DNA of 64,000 bases from Leptospira ognonensis (GTDB lineage Bacteria; Spirochaetota; Leptospiria; Leptospirales; Leptospiraceae), in contig NZ_RQGD01000022.1 in assembly GCF_004770745.1 (NCBI RefSeq), positions 62,001 through 126,000 of the forward strand. Direction: 5' to 3'. Positions 27,075 to 35,893 of this stretch are shown one piece after another. The notes below the pieces were generated by a model. That model saw nothing but the letters and a program-made list of their open reading frames with translations. It did no database searches and was not told the origin of the DNA. Positions within the stretch are counted from its first letter, which is position 1; every line of letters starts with the position of its first letter. The position numbers and the translations under genes were made by a program.

Positions 27075-28004
27075 TTGAACCAAATTATTTTTTTTATCCT
27101 CACGCTTTTTGCGCTAACTTGCAGGAGCGTGAGTTATACGATCCCCAAAGCTAGTTCGATGGATCTGGACAAAATTAAAATTTTGTCCAGTGACCTCTTA
27201 AACTCACCTGAGACAAGTGCCACCCTTACGAAAGAAGAAAATACACTTAGGATCTCTGTAGTCTCGAAAAGTAGAGCTTCGGCTGAGGTTCTCATTGCAT
27301 TTCGTCGAGAAGGATTGAATCTGCTAGACGACATTAAAACGGGACGCGTACTTGCACATAACATCATACTAAAGAACGGTAAAGGGGAAGTTTTAGCCCG
27401 CAATCCGATCGATTTGGAAAATAGCAAAGCAATTGAATTTCTGCAGCAATCGATTGAATTTGATGCTAAAAAAATTCCTGCTGTCGGAGAATTCCTCTCC
27501 TTTCATCTTGAACTTATTTATTTGAGTCCGTATATGGATATTGGATGCGAGGACTCAAATCTACATTGCAATAAGATCAGATCACTCCTAAACTCTGCAA
27601 ATTTAATCGCGAGTGTTTCCGGCTCACAGGAACAAGCCGAAGCCGATAAAAATTCCATTATCACGAGAATCTCGACAATCAATAAAGATCTTTCGCCACT
27701 CCTTTCAAAGGAAGGAGGAACGACCGTTAAACTCACACCACCAATGAATTTGGGTGATATCAATGCGCTTGTCTATCGAGACTGGAAGTTATTATCCACT
27801 CCGACATATTTTAAAGTGATCGCGATCCTGCAGAATGGAAAGCCCATTGAAGATTCCAAACCAGAAGTTTTTGAGCTCCCAGAATTGACGACAGAGACGG
27901 AATCAAGCAAAGAGAAAGATAGAACCTTTGAACTTGAAAAAGAAAAAAAGCCTCCAAAATCAATTACGACAAAACGCAGACAAAAAACGATATACCTACC
28001 TTAA
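27075..28004 (+). CDS. Hypothetical lipoprotein with basic C-terminal tail
   Basis: A 309-residue protein with a TTG start four bases after the DUF3332 stop, so it is probably translated by coupling. The lipoprotein signal ends LFALTC (Cys16). The mature part is mixed alpha/beta with two Cys close together (GCEDSNLHCNK) that could form a disulphide. The C-terminus is charged and low in complexity (EKDRTFELEKEKKPPKS, then TKRRQKT). No family is recognised. A nine-base-pair hairpin follows the stop. Confidence 0.65.
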   Translation: MNQIIFFILTLFALTCRSVSYTIPKASSMDLDKIKILSSDLLNSPETSATLTKEENTLRISVVSKSRASAEVLIAFRREGLNLLDDIKTGRVLAHNIILKNGKGEVLARNPIDLENSKAIEFLQQSIEFDAKKIPAVGEFLSFHLELIYLSPYMDIGCEDSNLHCNKIRSLLNSANLIASVSGSQEQAEADKNSIITRISTINKDLSPLLSKEGGTTVKLTPPMNLGDINALVYRDWKLLSTPTYFKVIAILQNGKPIEDSKPEVFELPELTTETESSKEKDRTFELEKEKKPPKSITTKRRQKTIYLP

Positions 28005-28005
28005 T

Positions 28006-28036
28006 TTATGTGCGAGCATTTCAGGCCCGCACATAA
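28006..28036. terminator. Hairpin between convergent lipoprotein and ssb genes
   Basis: Arms TTATGTGCG (28006-28014) and CGCACATAA (28028-28036) form a perfect nine-base-pair stem with a 13-base loop, placed exactly between the stops of two convergent genes. No T-run follows on either strand, so it may act as a Rho-assisted or RNA-stabilising structure rather than a classic intrinsic terminator. Confidence 0.5.
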
Positions 28037-28042
28037 CATACA

Positions 28043-28396
28043 CTATGCTGCCTTCGCATCCTTTCTTTTTTGGCTATCAAAACGAACTGACGTTGCGACA
28101 ACTTTTACCTTCGATCTGTTTTCGCCTTCATTTGTCTTCCAACGGTTTTGTTTCAAATTCCCCATGACTGTGACTTTGCTTCCTTTTTTTAAGTACTCCG
28201 AGCAATTTTCACCCATTTTTTCCCATGCCTCAATTTCGAAATAAGAAACGTCTTCTGGTTCCTTATCCTCTCCCGAATTTGAGTTGTGATTCACTGCGAC
28301 GGTGAAATTTGTTACCGATTTTCCAAGACTCGTCTGTTTCCTATCTGGGTCATGGGTTAAGTTTCCATCAAGAATGATGTAAGAAAGATTTTTCAT
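28043..28396 (-). CDS. ssb: Single-stranded DNA-binding protein
   Basis: A 117-residue OB-fold protein: MKNLSYIILDGNLTHDPD at the N-terminus, VTNFTVAVNH, FEIEAWEKMGENCSEYLKKG and KVTVMGNLKQNRW are all SSB landmarks. The C-terminus (RKDAKAA) lacks the acidic DDDIPF tip that recruits partner proteins in E. coli SSB, so this may be a secondary SSB or one of the truncated type seen in spirochaetes. I choose ATG at 28396 because AGGA lies seven to ten bases before it; the open frame extends further to 28447 without a ribosome site. It stands alone between two plus-strand operons. Confidence 0.88.
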   Translation of the reverse strand: MKNLSYIILDGNLTHDPDRKQTSLGKSVTNFTVAVNHNSNSGEDKEPEDVSYFEIEAWEKMGENCSEYLKKGSKVTVMGNLKQNRWKTNEGENRSKVKVVATSVRFDSQKRKDAKAA

Positions 28397-28564
28397 TGTT
28401 TTTCCTATAAATGAGTTTAGGTGGCCACCCATATGATTGAGATTCAAAATTTAGAATTTTGTGCTGAATATTTTGGTTTTCCTGTTTATAATTTCGCTTT
28501 TTTTCCGTAACATAAAGGTAGAAGTATTTCTTAATATCGAGATACTGATATCTTGAGTCATGTA

Positions 28565-28966
28565 ATGGAAAAGAATCTTATTTGTATCATAGATGATGAC
28601 ACAATTTATCAGTTTACTTTTAAGAAAATTTTAAGCAGTACAGGTCTGCCTTTAGAAATCATTTCTTTTTTTAATGGACAGGAAGCATTAGATTTTTTTC
28701 GATTAAACGCCGAAAAAGGAGCTCTGCTACCAGATTTTATCTTTCTTGATATCAATATGCCTCTAAAGAATGGATGGCAGTTCTTAACAGACTATGCCCC
28801 TTTAAAAGAAAAATTAGCCAAACCAAGTCAGATATTCCTTGTGAGTTCCTCCATTGACTCGGAAGATTTGGACCGAGCTGCTGAAAACCCGCTTTTGTCT
28901 GGCTATATCAGTAAGCCAATTTCAAAAGAAAAATTCATGAAAGCGACAAACTTGACGCAATCTTAG
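28565..28966 (+). CDS. Single-domain response regulator (CheY-like)
   Basis: The product (133 residues from the ATG at 28565) is a receiver domain without an output domain. The acidic cluster IIDDD (10-12), the phospho-acceptor Asp62 (FLDINMP), Ser in LVSSS and Lys in SKPIS are present. A TTG at 28553 is an alternative start; the ATG has GAG eight bases upstream. Short receivers of this kind relay phosphate from hybrid kinases. The next gene is 46 bases away, an FMN-dependent glutamate-synthase-like enzyme, then an adenylate cyclase, so a shared transcript is plausible. Confidence 0.85.
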   Translation: MEKNLICIIDDDTIYQFTFKKILSSTGLPLEIISFFNGQEALDFFRLNAEKGALLPDFIFLDINMPLKNGWQFLTDYAPLKEKLAKPSQIFLVSSSIDSEDLDRAAENPLLSGYISKPISKEKFMKATNLTQS

Positions 28967-29012
28967 CTTGAAATATCTCATTCTCTTCTTATCATTTTGA
29001 TCGGCAGGTCAT

Positions 29013-30578
29013 ATGGAACAATTGTTTACGTGGGTAAATTCAAATCCAGGGTACTCCTTTGGAATCGGAGCATTCATTTTTTTCCTTTTTGTATTTCTTC
29101 GAGATATCACTCAAAAAAAACACACCATCCAAAGAAATTTTCCCATCGTTGGACATTTAAGATACTTTCTCGAAATGATCGGTCCCGAACTTCGTCAGTA
29201 CTGGGTCGCAAACGATAAAGAAGAAAGACCCTTTGATCGAACGGAACGCAGTTGGATCTATGCTACCGCAAAAGGCCAAAATAATAATTTTGGTTTTGGA
29301 ACCACAGAAATCCAATATGAACCAGGTTACCCGATCATCAAACACAAAGCCTTTCCTTTTCCTGAATCGAAAGCCTTTATCCATGAAAATGACCCCACAT
29401 GTATCCCTTGTCTAAAAGTCATTGGCGAGTGGAGAAAACGCAAACATCCATACAGACCATATTCCATCATTAACATTTCCGCCATGTCCTTCGGTTCCCT
29501 TGGGAAAAATGCGATCATGGCACTCAATCGTGGAGCAAAAGTAGCAGGATCATACCATAACACGGGCGAAGGTGGACTTTCCCGTTATCACTTGCAAGGT
29601 GCAGATATCATGTGGCAGATCGGTACTGGCTATTTTGGGGCGAGAGACGAATCGGGAAGATTTAATATCGAAAAATTAGCACATAAAGTCGAAATCAATC
29701 CAGCTATACGACTTATTGAAATCAAACTCTCTCAAGGCGCCAAACCAGGGAAAGGTGGTATTTTACCATCCAAAAAAGTGAATGCCGAAATTGCACAAAT
29801 TCGTCAGGTCAAGGAAGGCGTTGATTGTATATCACCTAACTCTCATAAAGAATTTAGCAATGTCAAAGAACTGATTGATTTTATAGAAAAAATTGCAGAC
29901 GCGACAGGTCTTCCCGTCGGAATCAAAAGTGCCGTTGGAGAAATCGAATTCTGGGAAGAACTCGCAAAAGAAATTAAATCACAAAATCGAGGACCAGACT
30001 TCATTACAATTGATGGAGGAGAGGGAGGAACTGGTGCAGCCCCTCTTACGTATGCTGATCACGTTTCCCTACCCTTCAAAATTGGTTTCCAAAGAGTGTA
30101 CACTTTGTTCCAAAGACTAAATATTTCTCGGCAAATCGTCTGGATTGGATCAGGCAAATTAGGATTCCCGGACCGAGCTGTTGTCGCTATCGCCATGGGT
30201 TGTGATCTCATCCACATTGCTCGGGAAGCAATGCTTTCGATTGGTTGCATCCAAGCACAAAAATGCCATACGGACCATTGTCCCGCTGGAGTGGCCACGC
30301 AAAATTGGTGGTTACAAAGAGGTGTAGACCCAGAAATCAAAGGCAAACGGGCAGCAAAATACATCCAAGGTTTCAGAAAGGAATTGCTCTCCCTCGCACA
30401 TTCCTGTGGTTACGAACACCCTTCTCAGTTCAATGGACGAGACATTGAAATCAGCATGGGGATGAACAGGTACCAGCCATTGGAAGATCTACTTGGTTAC
30501 AAACGCGATCCGATCGAGTTTACGAAATTTGCAGACTACGCAAATTTTCCAAAACGACCTGTCCGACTGACACAGTGA
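29013..30578 (+). CDS. Membrane-anchored FMN-binding glutamate-synthase-like oxidoreductase
   Basis: A 521-residue protein related to the synthase domain of glutamate synthase. One N-terminal membrane helix (about 17-32) anchors it. The flavin barrel shows ISAMSFGSLGKNAI, ANTGEGG-like YHNTGEGGLSRY, SQGAKPGKGGILP and TIDGGEGGTGAAP. GCIQAQKCHTDHCPAGVATQ has the C-x5-C-x4-C spacing of the [3Fe-4S] ligands of GltB. The amidotransferase domain and channel are absent, so it is not a complete glutamate synthase; such stand-alone proteins are common but their substrate is unknown. A GCAGG ribosome site precedes the ATG. Confidence 0.88.
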   Translation: MEQLFTWVNSNPGYSFGIGAFIFFLFVFLRDITQKKHTIQRNFPIVGHLRYFLEMIGPELRQYWVANDKEERPFDRTERSWIYATAKGQNNNFGFGTTEIQYEPGYPIIKHKAFPFPESKAFIHENDPTCIPCLKVIGEWRKRKHPYRPYSIINISAMSFGSLGKNAIMALNRGAKVAGSYHNTGEGGLSRYHLQGADIMWQIGTGYFGARDESGRFNIEKLAHKVEINPAIRLIEIKLSQGAKPGKGGILPSKKVNAEIAQIRQVKEGVDCISPNSHKEFSNVKELIDFIEKIADATGLPVGIKSAVGEIEFWEELAKEIKSQNRGPDFITIDGGEGGTGAAPLTYADHVSLPFKIGFQRVYTLFQRLNISRQIVWIGSGKLGFPDRAVVAIAMGCDLIHIAREAMLSIGCIQAQKCHTDHCPAGVATQNWWLQRGVDPEIKGKRAAKYIQGFRKELLSLAHSCGYEHPSQFNGRDIEISMGMNRYQPLEDLLGYKRDPIEFTKFADYANFPKRPVRLTQ

Positions 30579-30603
30579 ATTGCATTTTAAATTCTTGGAC
30601 TCT

Positions 30604-32688
30604 ATGAATCTTACATTTCGCCTTCTTGTAACCTGTTCCCTTTTTCTGGGATGTTCTTCGGATCTACCAAAGAGCGAGGTGAAAATCGAAAACGGAGTCC
30701 TAGACCTTTCCATGTATTCCTTTTCTGTCAATCCCTCTGTTTCCTTAGAAGGTGATTGGAAATTTTTCTACCAGGCGCTTCCTCCCATACAGGACCAAAC
30801 CGCCTCAGAAAATTTTTTAAAACTTCCGAACCATTGGAATGAAACAAAATATAAGGGAAGTGTGTTAGGTGGACAAGGAACGGGAACCTTCCAACTTAAA
30901 ATCATCCTTCCAAAGACGAGCGAAATCCCACCACTGGCTCTTCTGACAAGCGAACAAGATACCTCTCACGCGATTTATCTAGACGGTCAGTATTTAGGCG
31001 GAGCTGGGAAAGTGGGATTGAAAGAAGAAGAGAGCACTCCAGAAGTAAAAACAACTCTCATCCTTCTTCCCATTCCACCGAAGGCAAAGGAAGTCACCTT
31101 GGATTTAGTGGTATCAAACTTTTCCCACAGGAAGGGGGGACCTTGGAATGACGTATTACTCGCATCTTACGATAAAGCCCAGGAAAAATTAACAGCTAGA
31201 AAAATGAGTGAGACGATGATCTCATCCATACTTTTATTCGTAGGTATTTTTTTCCTTGTATATTATCTATTTGAACGTAAGTCTTCGCATGCGTTTGGTA
31301 TATTCTCATTCTCTTTAATTGTTCTTTTGCGCAATCTAACGACGGGCGAGAGGATCATCTTAGATTTGGTATCTCTTCCCTACCCTATCATCTTGAGATT
31401 AGAATATATCTCCTGGTTTTGGACGGCGCCTATCTTAACACGTTACTTCCAATCGCTATTTCCCTTTGATTTTCCATCCAATACCGCGAAGTATTTTTAT
31501 CGAATCTCCATCGCCCTGACATTTTTTTTATTACTCCCTTCTGTTTATTTTACGGAATTGGCTTCTATCTATCCGCTAGTATTTGTTTCCAACGGAATTT
31601 TTATTTTGTATGGTCTTTACAAAACCTTTCAAAACAGACGAATCGAATCGTATTATTTACTAGGCGGTACAAGCGTTTTACTCATAGGCGCATTGAATGA
31701 TACATTACATGCAGAGGCGATCATACACACTCATTATATAGGGCCGCTCACGGTGGTTATATTTGTATTCTCCCAAGTATTTACCTTTGGAAATGCCATC
31801 AAAAGCAACATCACACAAACTAAGGATTTAGCTAAAAATTTAATCAGTATCAACGAATCCTATAGTCGATTTGTCCCTCAACAATTTTTAAATTTCCTTG
31901 GAAAAGCAGACATACGAGAAATTGAGTTAGGTGAGCAAGTTCAGAAAAAGATGACCATTCTTTTTGCCGACATTCGATCCTTTACTGAGTTTTCCGAACA
32001 TCTTTCCCCAAAAGAAAACTTTGATTTTTTGAATGCGTATCTCCAAAGAGTCGGGCCCATCATTCGCCTGAATAATGGTTTTATAGATAAATTCATTGGC
32101 GATGCCATCATGGCACTTTTTCCGAATCATCCTGATGATGCCATTCGCGCCGCCGTACAAATGCAAATCGAAATCCGAGATTATAATGAGCATCGGGCCA
32201 AATCAAATTACCAGCCCATCAAAGTGGGAATTGGCATCCATACAGGAAGCCTAATCTTAGGAATTTTAGGTGAACATGAGAGGCTAGAAGGAACTGTGAT
32301 TTCGGATGCCGTAAACCTTGCCTCACGCATTGAAGGTGTCACAAAATTATTTGGAGCAGAAATCGTAATCAGCGCTGATACCTTTATCGAAGCATCTGAA
32401 AGTTTAGGATTCCACTATCGCTTGTTAGATCGTGTAGCTATCAAGGGCAAAAGCGACTCCGTGTATGTTGTCGAAGTCTTAAACGGTTATGAAGATGAAA
32501 AACTGGAGGCACTCGTTGCGAAAAAGGAAGACTATACGTTTGCCCTCGAAGCGTATAGAAGGCACGCCTATGACGAAGCCCATGAATTGTTTTTAGAGAT
32601 TTTAAATGCCATTCCTCAGGATAATGTTTCGCGGGTTTTTCTGGCCGATTGCGAACGCCATCTCGCTAAGGATAAAATCGATATATAA
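30604..32688 (+). CDS. Receptor adenylate cyclase: lipoprotein ectodomain, 7TM and class III cyclase
   Basis: This 694-residue protein makes cAMP by class III chemistry under control of a membrane sensor. From the ATG at 30604 it has a lipoprotein signal (LFLGC, Cys17), a galactose-binding-like ectodomain to about 200 (GDWKFFYQA, IYLDGQYLGG), a 7TM region of DISM type (about 200-400), and a cyclase domain. Metal Asp are in FADIRSFTEF (Asp456) and KFIGDAIMA (Asp500, with base-contacting Lys496); VNLASRIEG supplies the transition-state Asn and Arg. The C-terminal 80 residues look TPR-like helical. The frame opens earlier at a TTG (30580), but the lipobox favours this ATG. It is the third receptor of this layout in the window. 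Confidence 0.87.
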   Translation: MNLTFRLLVTCSLFLGCSSDLPKSEVKIENGVLDLSMYSFSVNPSVSLEGDWKFFYQALPPIQDQTASENFLKLPNHWNETKYKGSVLGGQGTGTFQLKIILPKTSEIPPLALLTSEQDTSHAIYLDGQYLGGAGKVGLKEEESTPEVKTTLILLPIPPKAKEVTLDLVVSNFSHRKGGPWNDVLLASYDKAQEKLTARKMSETMISSILLFVGIFFLVYYLFERKSSHAFGIFSFSLIVLLRNLTTGERIILDLVSLPYPIILRLEYISWFWTAPILTRYFQSLFPFDFPSNTAKYFYRISIALTFFLLLPSVYFTELASIYPLVFVSNGIFILYGLYKTFQNRRIESYYLLGGTSVLLIGALNDTLHAEAIIHTHYIGPLTVVIFVFSQVFTFGNAIKSNITQTKDLAKNLISINESYSRFVPQQFLNFLGKADIREIELGEQVQKKMTILFADIRSFTEFSEHLSPKENFDFLNAYLQRVGPIIRLNNGFIDKFIGDAIMALFPNHPDDAIRAAVQMQIEIRDYNEHRAKSNYQPIKVGIGIHTGSLILGILGEHERLEGTVISDAVNLASRIEGVTKLFGAEIVISADTFIEASESLGFHYRLLDRVAIKGKSDSVYVVEVLNGYEDEKLEALVAKKEDYTFALEAYRRHAYDEAHELFLEILNAIPQDNVSRVFLADCERHLAKDKIDI

Positions 32689-32720
32689 GTCTTTATTTTA
32701 GAATGTTTATACTTTTTTAC

Positions 32721-32749
32721 TTTCCAATTCCTAGTAAATCTCCTATAGT
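32721..32749 (+). promoter_or_regulatory. Candidate sigma-70-type promoter for the 32.8 kb gene
   Basis: TTTCCA (32721-32726) and TATAGT (32744-32749) are separated by 17 bases and match the consensus at four and five of six positions. The start codon follows 27 bases later with a GAGAGG ribosome site seven bases before it. It would separate the two envelope-protein genes from the cyclase transcript. Confidence 0.45.
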
Positions 32750-32776
32750 ATAACAATCACCCTGAGAGGTGTTTAG

Positions 32777-33619
32777 ATGAAAAAAAGTAAATTTACCTTA
32801 TTCACAAACTTTGTAGTATTATTCATCGTTTTGCTTACAAACCCATCCTTTGCCGTACAGACCATCTTACTCAAACAAGGAAAAACGATCAAAGGGACCG
32901 TCTCGAGTCAAAATTTAGATCATGTTGAGGTAGAGACTGCTGAGGGGAAACATCTCGTGATCCCTAAAAAATCGGTCCTCAAAATCGTTTATAAAGACAT
33001 AGCAGAAGAAGAAGAACTTTCTATACGAAAACAAGAAGAGTCAAAACGAGAAGCCGAAAAGCTGAAGCTATTGGAAGAGCGAAAAAGGGAGCTTCTCGCC
33101 AAAGAAGAAGCAAACAAACTAGAGACCGAGGAAAACAAATCCCAAGGTTCTGGTGTGGCAGTTAAGTCAACCATTCGCGATTCCTTTATCCTTGGGTCTC
33201 CAAATCACACACAATCCATAACACTCGCTAGCTTAGATCAAAAGTGTAAGCCGTATTCGCAATATCCCGAATACTTCTGGATGTTTGGAGCGTTTCGATT
33301 TTTTGAACCAGACTTGACTAAACTCTTACCAAAAGAAAGTGCACCCCTTAGAATCTCCCAAAAGGCATCTTTGACAGATATCGCTTTTACCATGCTAGGT
33401 GGCTTTTTGATCACCTTAACGCGTAAGACCTTAATCATCGAAACTTGTGAAGGAGAAGGTTATCGTTTGATCTCTGATAAAGAACTAGAACGCATAAAAA
33501 ATTCAGCCGTTTCCGATATCAAAACCGAACATGAAATTGAAACTTTACGTGAGAAAGTGGAACTTGAGCTCTTAGAAAATGATTTAAAAGATTACGAAAA
33601 GAAGAAAAAAGGCAAATGA
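32777..33619 (+). CDS. Exported coiled-coil protein of unknown function
   Basis: The 280-residue product has a signal peptide (to about NPSFA, residue 27), a small beta domain of the type seen in many Leptospira exported proteins (VQTILLKQGKTIKGTVSS ... IPKKSVLKIVYKD), then a coiled coil rich in E/K/R (about 75-120), a globular part, and a second helical C-terminus. A single Cys pair (QKCKPYSQ and ETCEGEG) could form a disulphide. No enzymatic motif is seen. The gene ends two bases before the next lipoprotein gene, so the two are probably one unit. Confidence 0.65.
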   Translation: MKKSKFTLFTNFVVLFIVLLTNPSFAVQTILLKQGKTIKGTVSSQNLDHVEVETAEGKHLVIPKKSVLKIVYKDIAEEEELSIRKQEESKREAEKLKLLEERKRELLAKEEANKLETEENKSQGSGVAVKSTIRDSFILGSPNHTQSITLASLDQKCKPYSQYPEYFWMFGAFRFFEPDLTKLLPKESAPLRISQKASLTDIAFTMLGGFLITLTRKTLIIETCEGEGYRLISDKELERIKNSAVSDIKTEHEIETLREKVELELLENDLKDYEKKKKGK

Positions 33620-33620
33620 T

Positions 33621-34457
33621 ATGTTCAGATACTTAGTTTGTGGCTTTCTTTTGTTTACCTTTACGGCTTGTTATTTCAATCCGATCGTGAATGGAATCTT
33701 GGATCCTGCAGAAAAGGCAACTAACTCAAGTTTAGGGCTTTTGGCTCTTGGTGGAGGTAGCAGTAGCGTCAGTGAAATTCCTCCAGTCGCAACGGCTGTC
33801 AGTACGGATGCAACAATGCAGGTCTATGGCCAAATTAAAGATCTAAGCTCCGTGAACATTGCAAGCCCACGACTGAGCATCGCGGAAACTGTCACCACTT
33901 CACAGAGAGTTGCGATTTCTACGACTTACACTGGAAATGCGAGTGGTAAATTTTTAATCCAACTTCGCGCGGGAACCTTTACAGTTTCTGTCTCGGATAT
34001 GAATGGCAACTCTCTTGGATCGTTTCGGCTCATCATCGCCACAGATCTGACGGCGACAAAAGAAGATATCTCAGGCGCAACCTTTATCGTTTCGGGACTT
34101 CGGAGCTATGGGATAAACGAAAGTGTCCCATTGACAGTGGATGCGGTTGCTGCAACGACCTATTCCATTGGAGGTGTCATCGACGGTGGTTCTGGTTCCT
34201 TCGTTACCACAGCAAATGGAGGTGCAGATCTGATTCTTACAAATACAGTGAATTCCGAGACAAAAACCATCGTTGCAGGTGCCGCACCCCAAGATGGGGT
34301 TTTCTCCTTTGCTACGAAAGTGGTCACTGGCACTAGCTATAATGTTACCGTGAGTGGACAACCTTATGGATACAATTGCTCCGTAACGGCAAATGGAAGT
34401 GGTATTGTCTCCACTTCAAATATAACCAATATTTCGATTACTTGTACGCCGTCCTAA
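33621..34457 (+). CDS. Lipoprotein with beta-sandwich repeats
   Basis: A 278-residue lipoprotein (FTFTAC, Cys17). A Ser/Gly-rich linker is followed by a carboxypeptidase-regulatory-like beta-sandwich (KFLIQLRAGTFTVSVSD) and, at the C-terminus, a segment of the form TVSGQPYGYNCSVTANGSG ending ITCTPS, with two Cys likely to pair. That last module is a widespread short repeat in bacterial surface lipoproteins. A surface or adhesive role is possible but not shown. The ATG lies one base past the stop codon of the preceding gene. Confidence 0.65.
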   Translation: MFRYLVCGFLLFTFTACYFNPIVNGILDPAEKATNSSLGLLALGGGSSSVSEIPPVATAVSTDATMQVYGQIKDLSSVNIASPRLSIAETVTTSQRVAISTTYTGNASGKFLIQLRAGTFTVSVSDMNGNSLGSFRLIIATDLTATKEDISGATFIVSGLRSYGINESVPLTVDAVAATTYSIGGVIDGGSGSFVTTANGGADLILTNTVNSETKTIVAGAAPQDGVFSFATKVVTGTSYNVTVSGQPYGYNCSVTANGSGIVSTSNITNISITCTPS

Positions 34458-34576
34458 GGTTTTCGATTTTTTAGCATTAACAGTTGTCATCCCTTTCTAT
34501 TCGGAAATTTAAAAGTCATGAGACTCACCTCCACCGATAGCGGCGTGACTTGGCAGGTTCGGTATTAAGTGGTTTC

Positions 34577-35878
34577 TCACGGTCGGCTCTTTCGCCCGAG
34601 CCATAAAAAAAGTCCTAAGGCTCCAACCAATCCCAATCCTACAATTATAGAAATCAAAACATTACTAAACGCCACGGCAAAGAACGCCACCACTCCCAAT
34701 ACCATTGCAAGGATCGGCACAAAAGGATACAAGGGCGCCACATAAGGTCTGTTTCTATTTGGCTCTTTGATTTTTAAGACAAAATAAGCAAGCATACTCA
34801 CAACATACATCCCACACGCACCAAGGGCACTCGCTGTGATCAGTTCTGCTGTATCTCCAACCGCCAAACAGGCAAAACCCAAAATACCTCCCGATAGAAC
34901 CGCATAGTTTGGAACTAAATTGTGACGGCTGATTTTGGATAAAAACTTAGGCAGGTAGTGCGTGAGCGAGAGTGCATAGACAAGACGCGAATAGCCTAAT
35001 ATGATTCCGAATAGGGAGGCGATGAGTCCAAAAAGTCCGATGAAGGTAAAAATCGTACTCACGAGTGCGCCTTCACCATAGATTTTTTTGAGAACATAGG
35101 AGAGAGGGTATTCAATATTGGCGACTTCAATCGTAGGCACAACACCCGCTGTTACCACAAAAACGCAAGAGGCAAGCAGGATGAGGGTACCAATGCCCGC
35201 CGCATAACCGATGGGAATGTCACGTGGCGGGTTTCGTACTTCTTCCGCAGACATGGCGACCCCTTCTACAGCGAGAAAAAACCAAATGGCAAAAGGAATG
35301 GAGGCGAAAAGTGAGGAAAAGGATAGGGAAGAAACACCTGGGAACTCAGGAAAATGAGAAAAGGAAAAATAAGGTAATAGGGCAAGTAGATAAATCAGGA
35401 GGCCAAGCACAGCCACAACCGTCACAAACAATTCAAATCTTGAAGTTTGTTTCACGCCCAAAAGGTTGATACAAACGAGAAGAAAGAAGAATCCAAAAGA
35501 AGCCCAAGGGATCGGAATATCAGGGAACAGAAAATGAAAATAGCCACCTAACGCCGAAGCAATCGCAGGTGGTGCGAGAGCAAATTCACAGAGAACAAAA
35601 TATCCTGAAATAAAACCGCCCCATTTTCCAAAGGCCTGTTCGGCGTAGGCAGAAGGACCTCCCGCATGTGGAATCGAGGACGAGAGTTCGGTAAAACACA
35701 AGGCAAAACAAATATAGAAGATGGCGACAAGAAAGACTGCGATCGCAAATTCCCAAAAACTCGCCACAGACCAGCCAAAATTCCATCCAAAGTAATCACC
35801 AGAGATGACGAGTCCTACCGCGATCCCCCAAAGGTGAACAGGACCCAATGTACGATGGAGTTTTGTTTCCGTAGACAT
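34577..35878 (-). CDS. APC-family permease, ethanolamine permease-like
   Basis: A 433-residue transporter with about twelve hydrophobic segments. The N-terminal GIAVGLVISGDYFGWNFGW is the hallmark of the ethanolamine permease (Eat) branch of the amino acid-polyamine-organocation superfamily, and PHAGGPSAYAEQAFGKWGGF and LAVEGVAMSAEEVRNPPRDIP are normal for it. Substrate is inferred; no ethanolamine ammonia-lyase genes are in the window. The gene begins 15 bases after the stop of the FecA-like receptor, so it may fall under the same iron-responsive promoter. Confidence 0.82.
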   Translation of the reverse strand: MSTETKLHRTLGPVHLWGIAVGLVISGDYFGWNFGWSVASFWEFAIAVFLVAIFYICFALCFTELSSSIPHAGGPSAYAEQAFGKWGGFISGYFVLCEFALAPPAIASALGGYFHFLFPDIPIPWASFGFFFLLVCINLLGVKQTSRFELFVTVVAVLGLLIYLLALLPYFSFSHFPEFPGVSSLSFSSLFASIPFAIWFFLAVEGVAMSAEEVRNPPRDIPIGYAAGIGTLILLASCVFVVTAGVVPTIEVANIEYPLSYVLKKIYGEGALVSTIFTFIGLFGLIASLFGIILGYSRLVYALSLTHYLPKFLSKISRHNLVPNYAVLSGGILGFACLAVGDTAELITASALGACGMYVVSMLAYFVLKIKEPNRNRPYVAPLYPFVPILAMVLGVVAFFAVAFSNVLISIIVGLGLVGALGLFLWLGRKSRP

Positions 35879-35893
35879 ATGCTAAACACAGGA

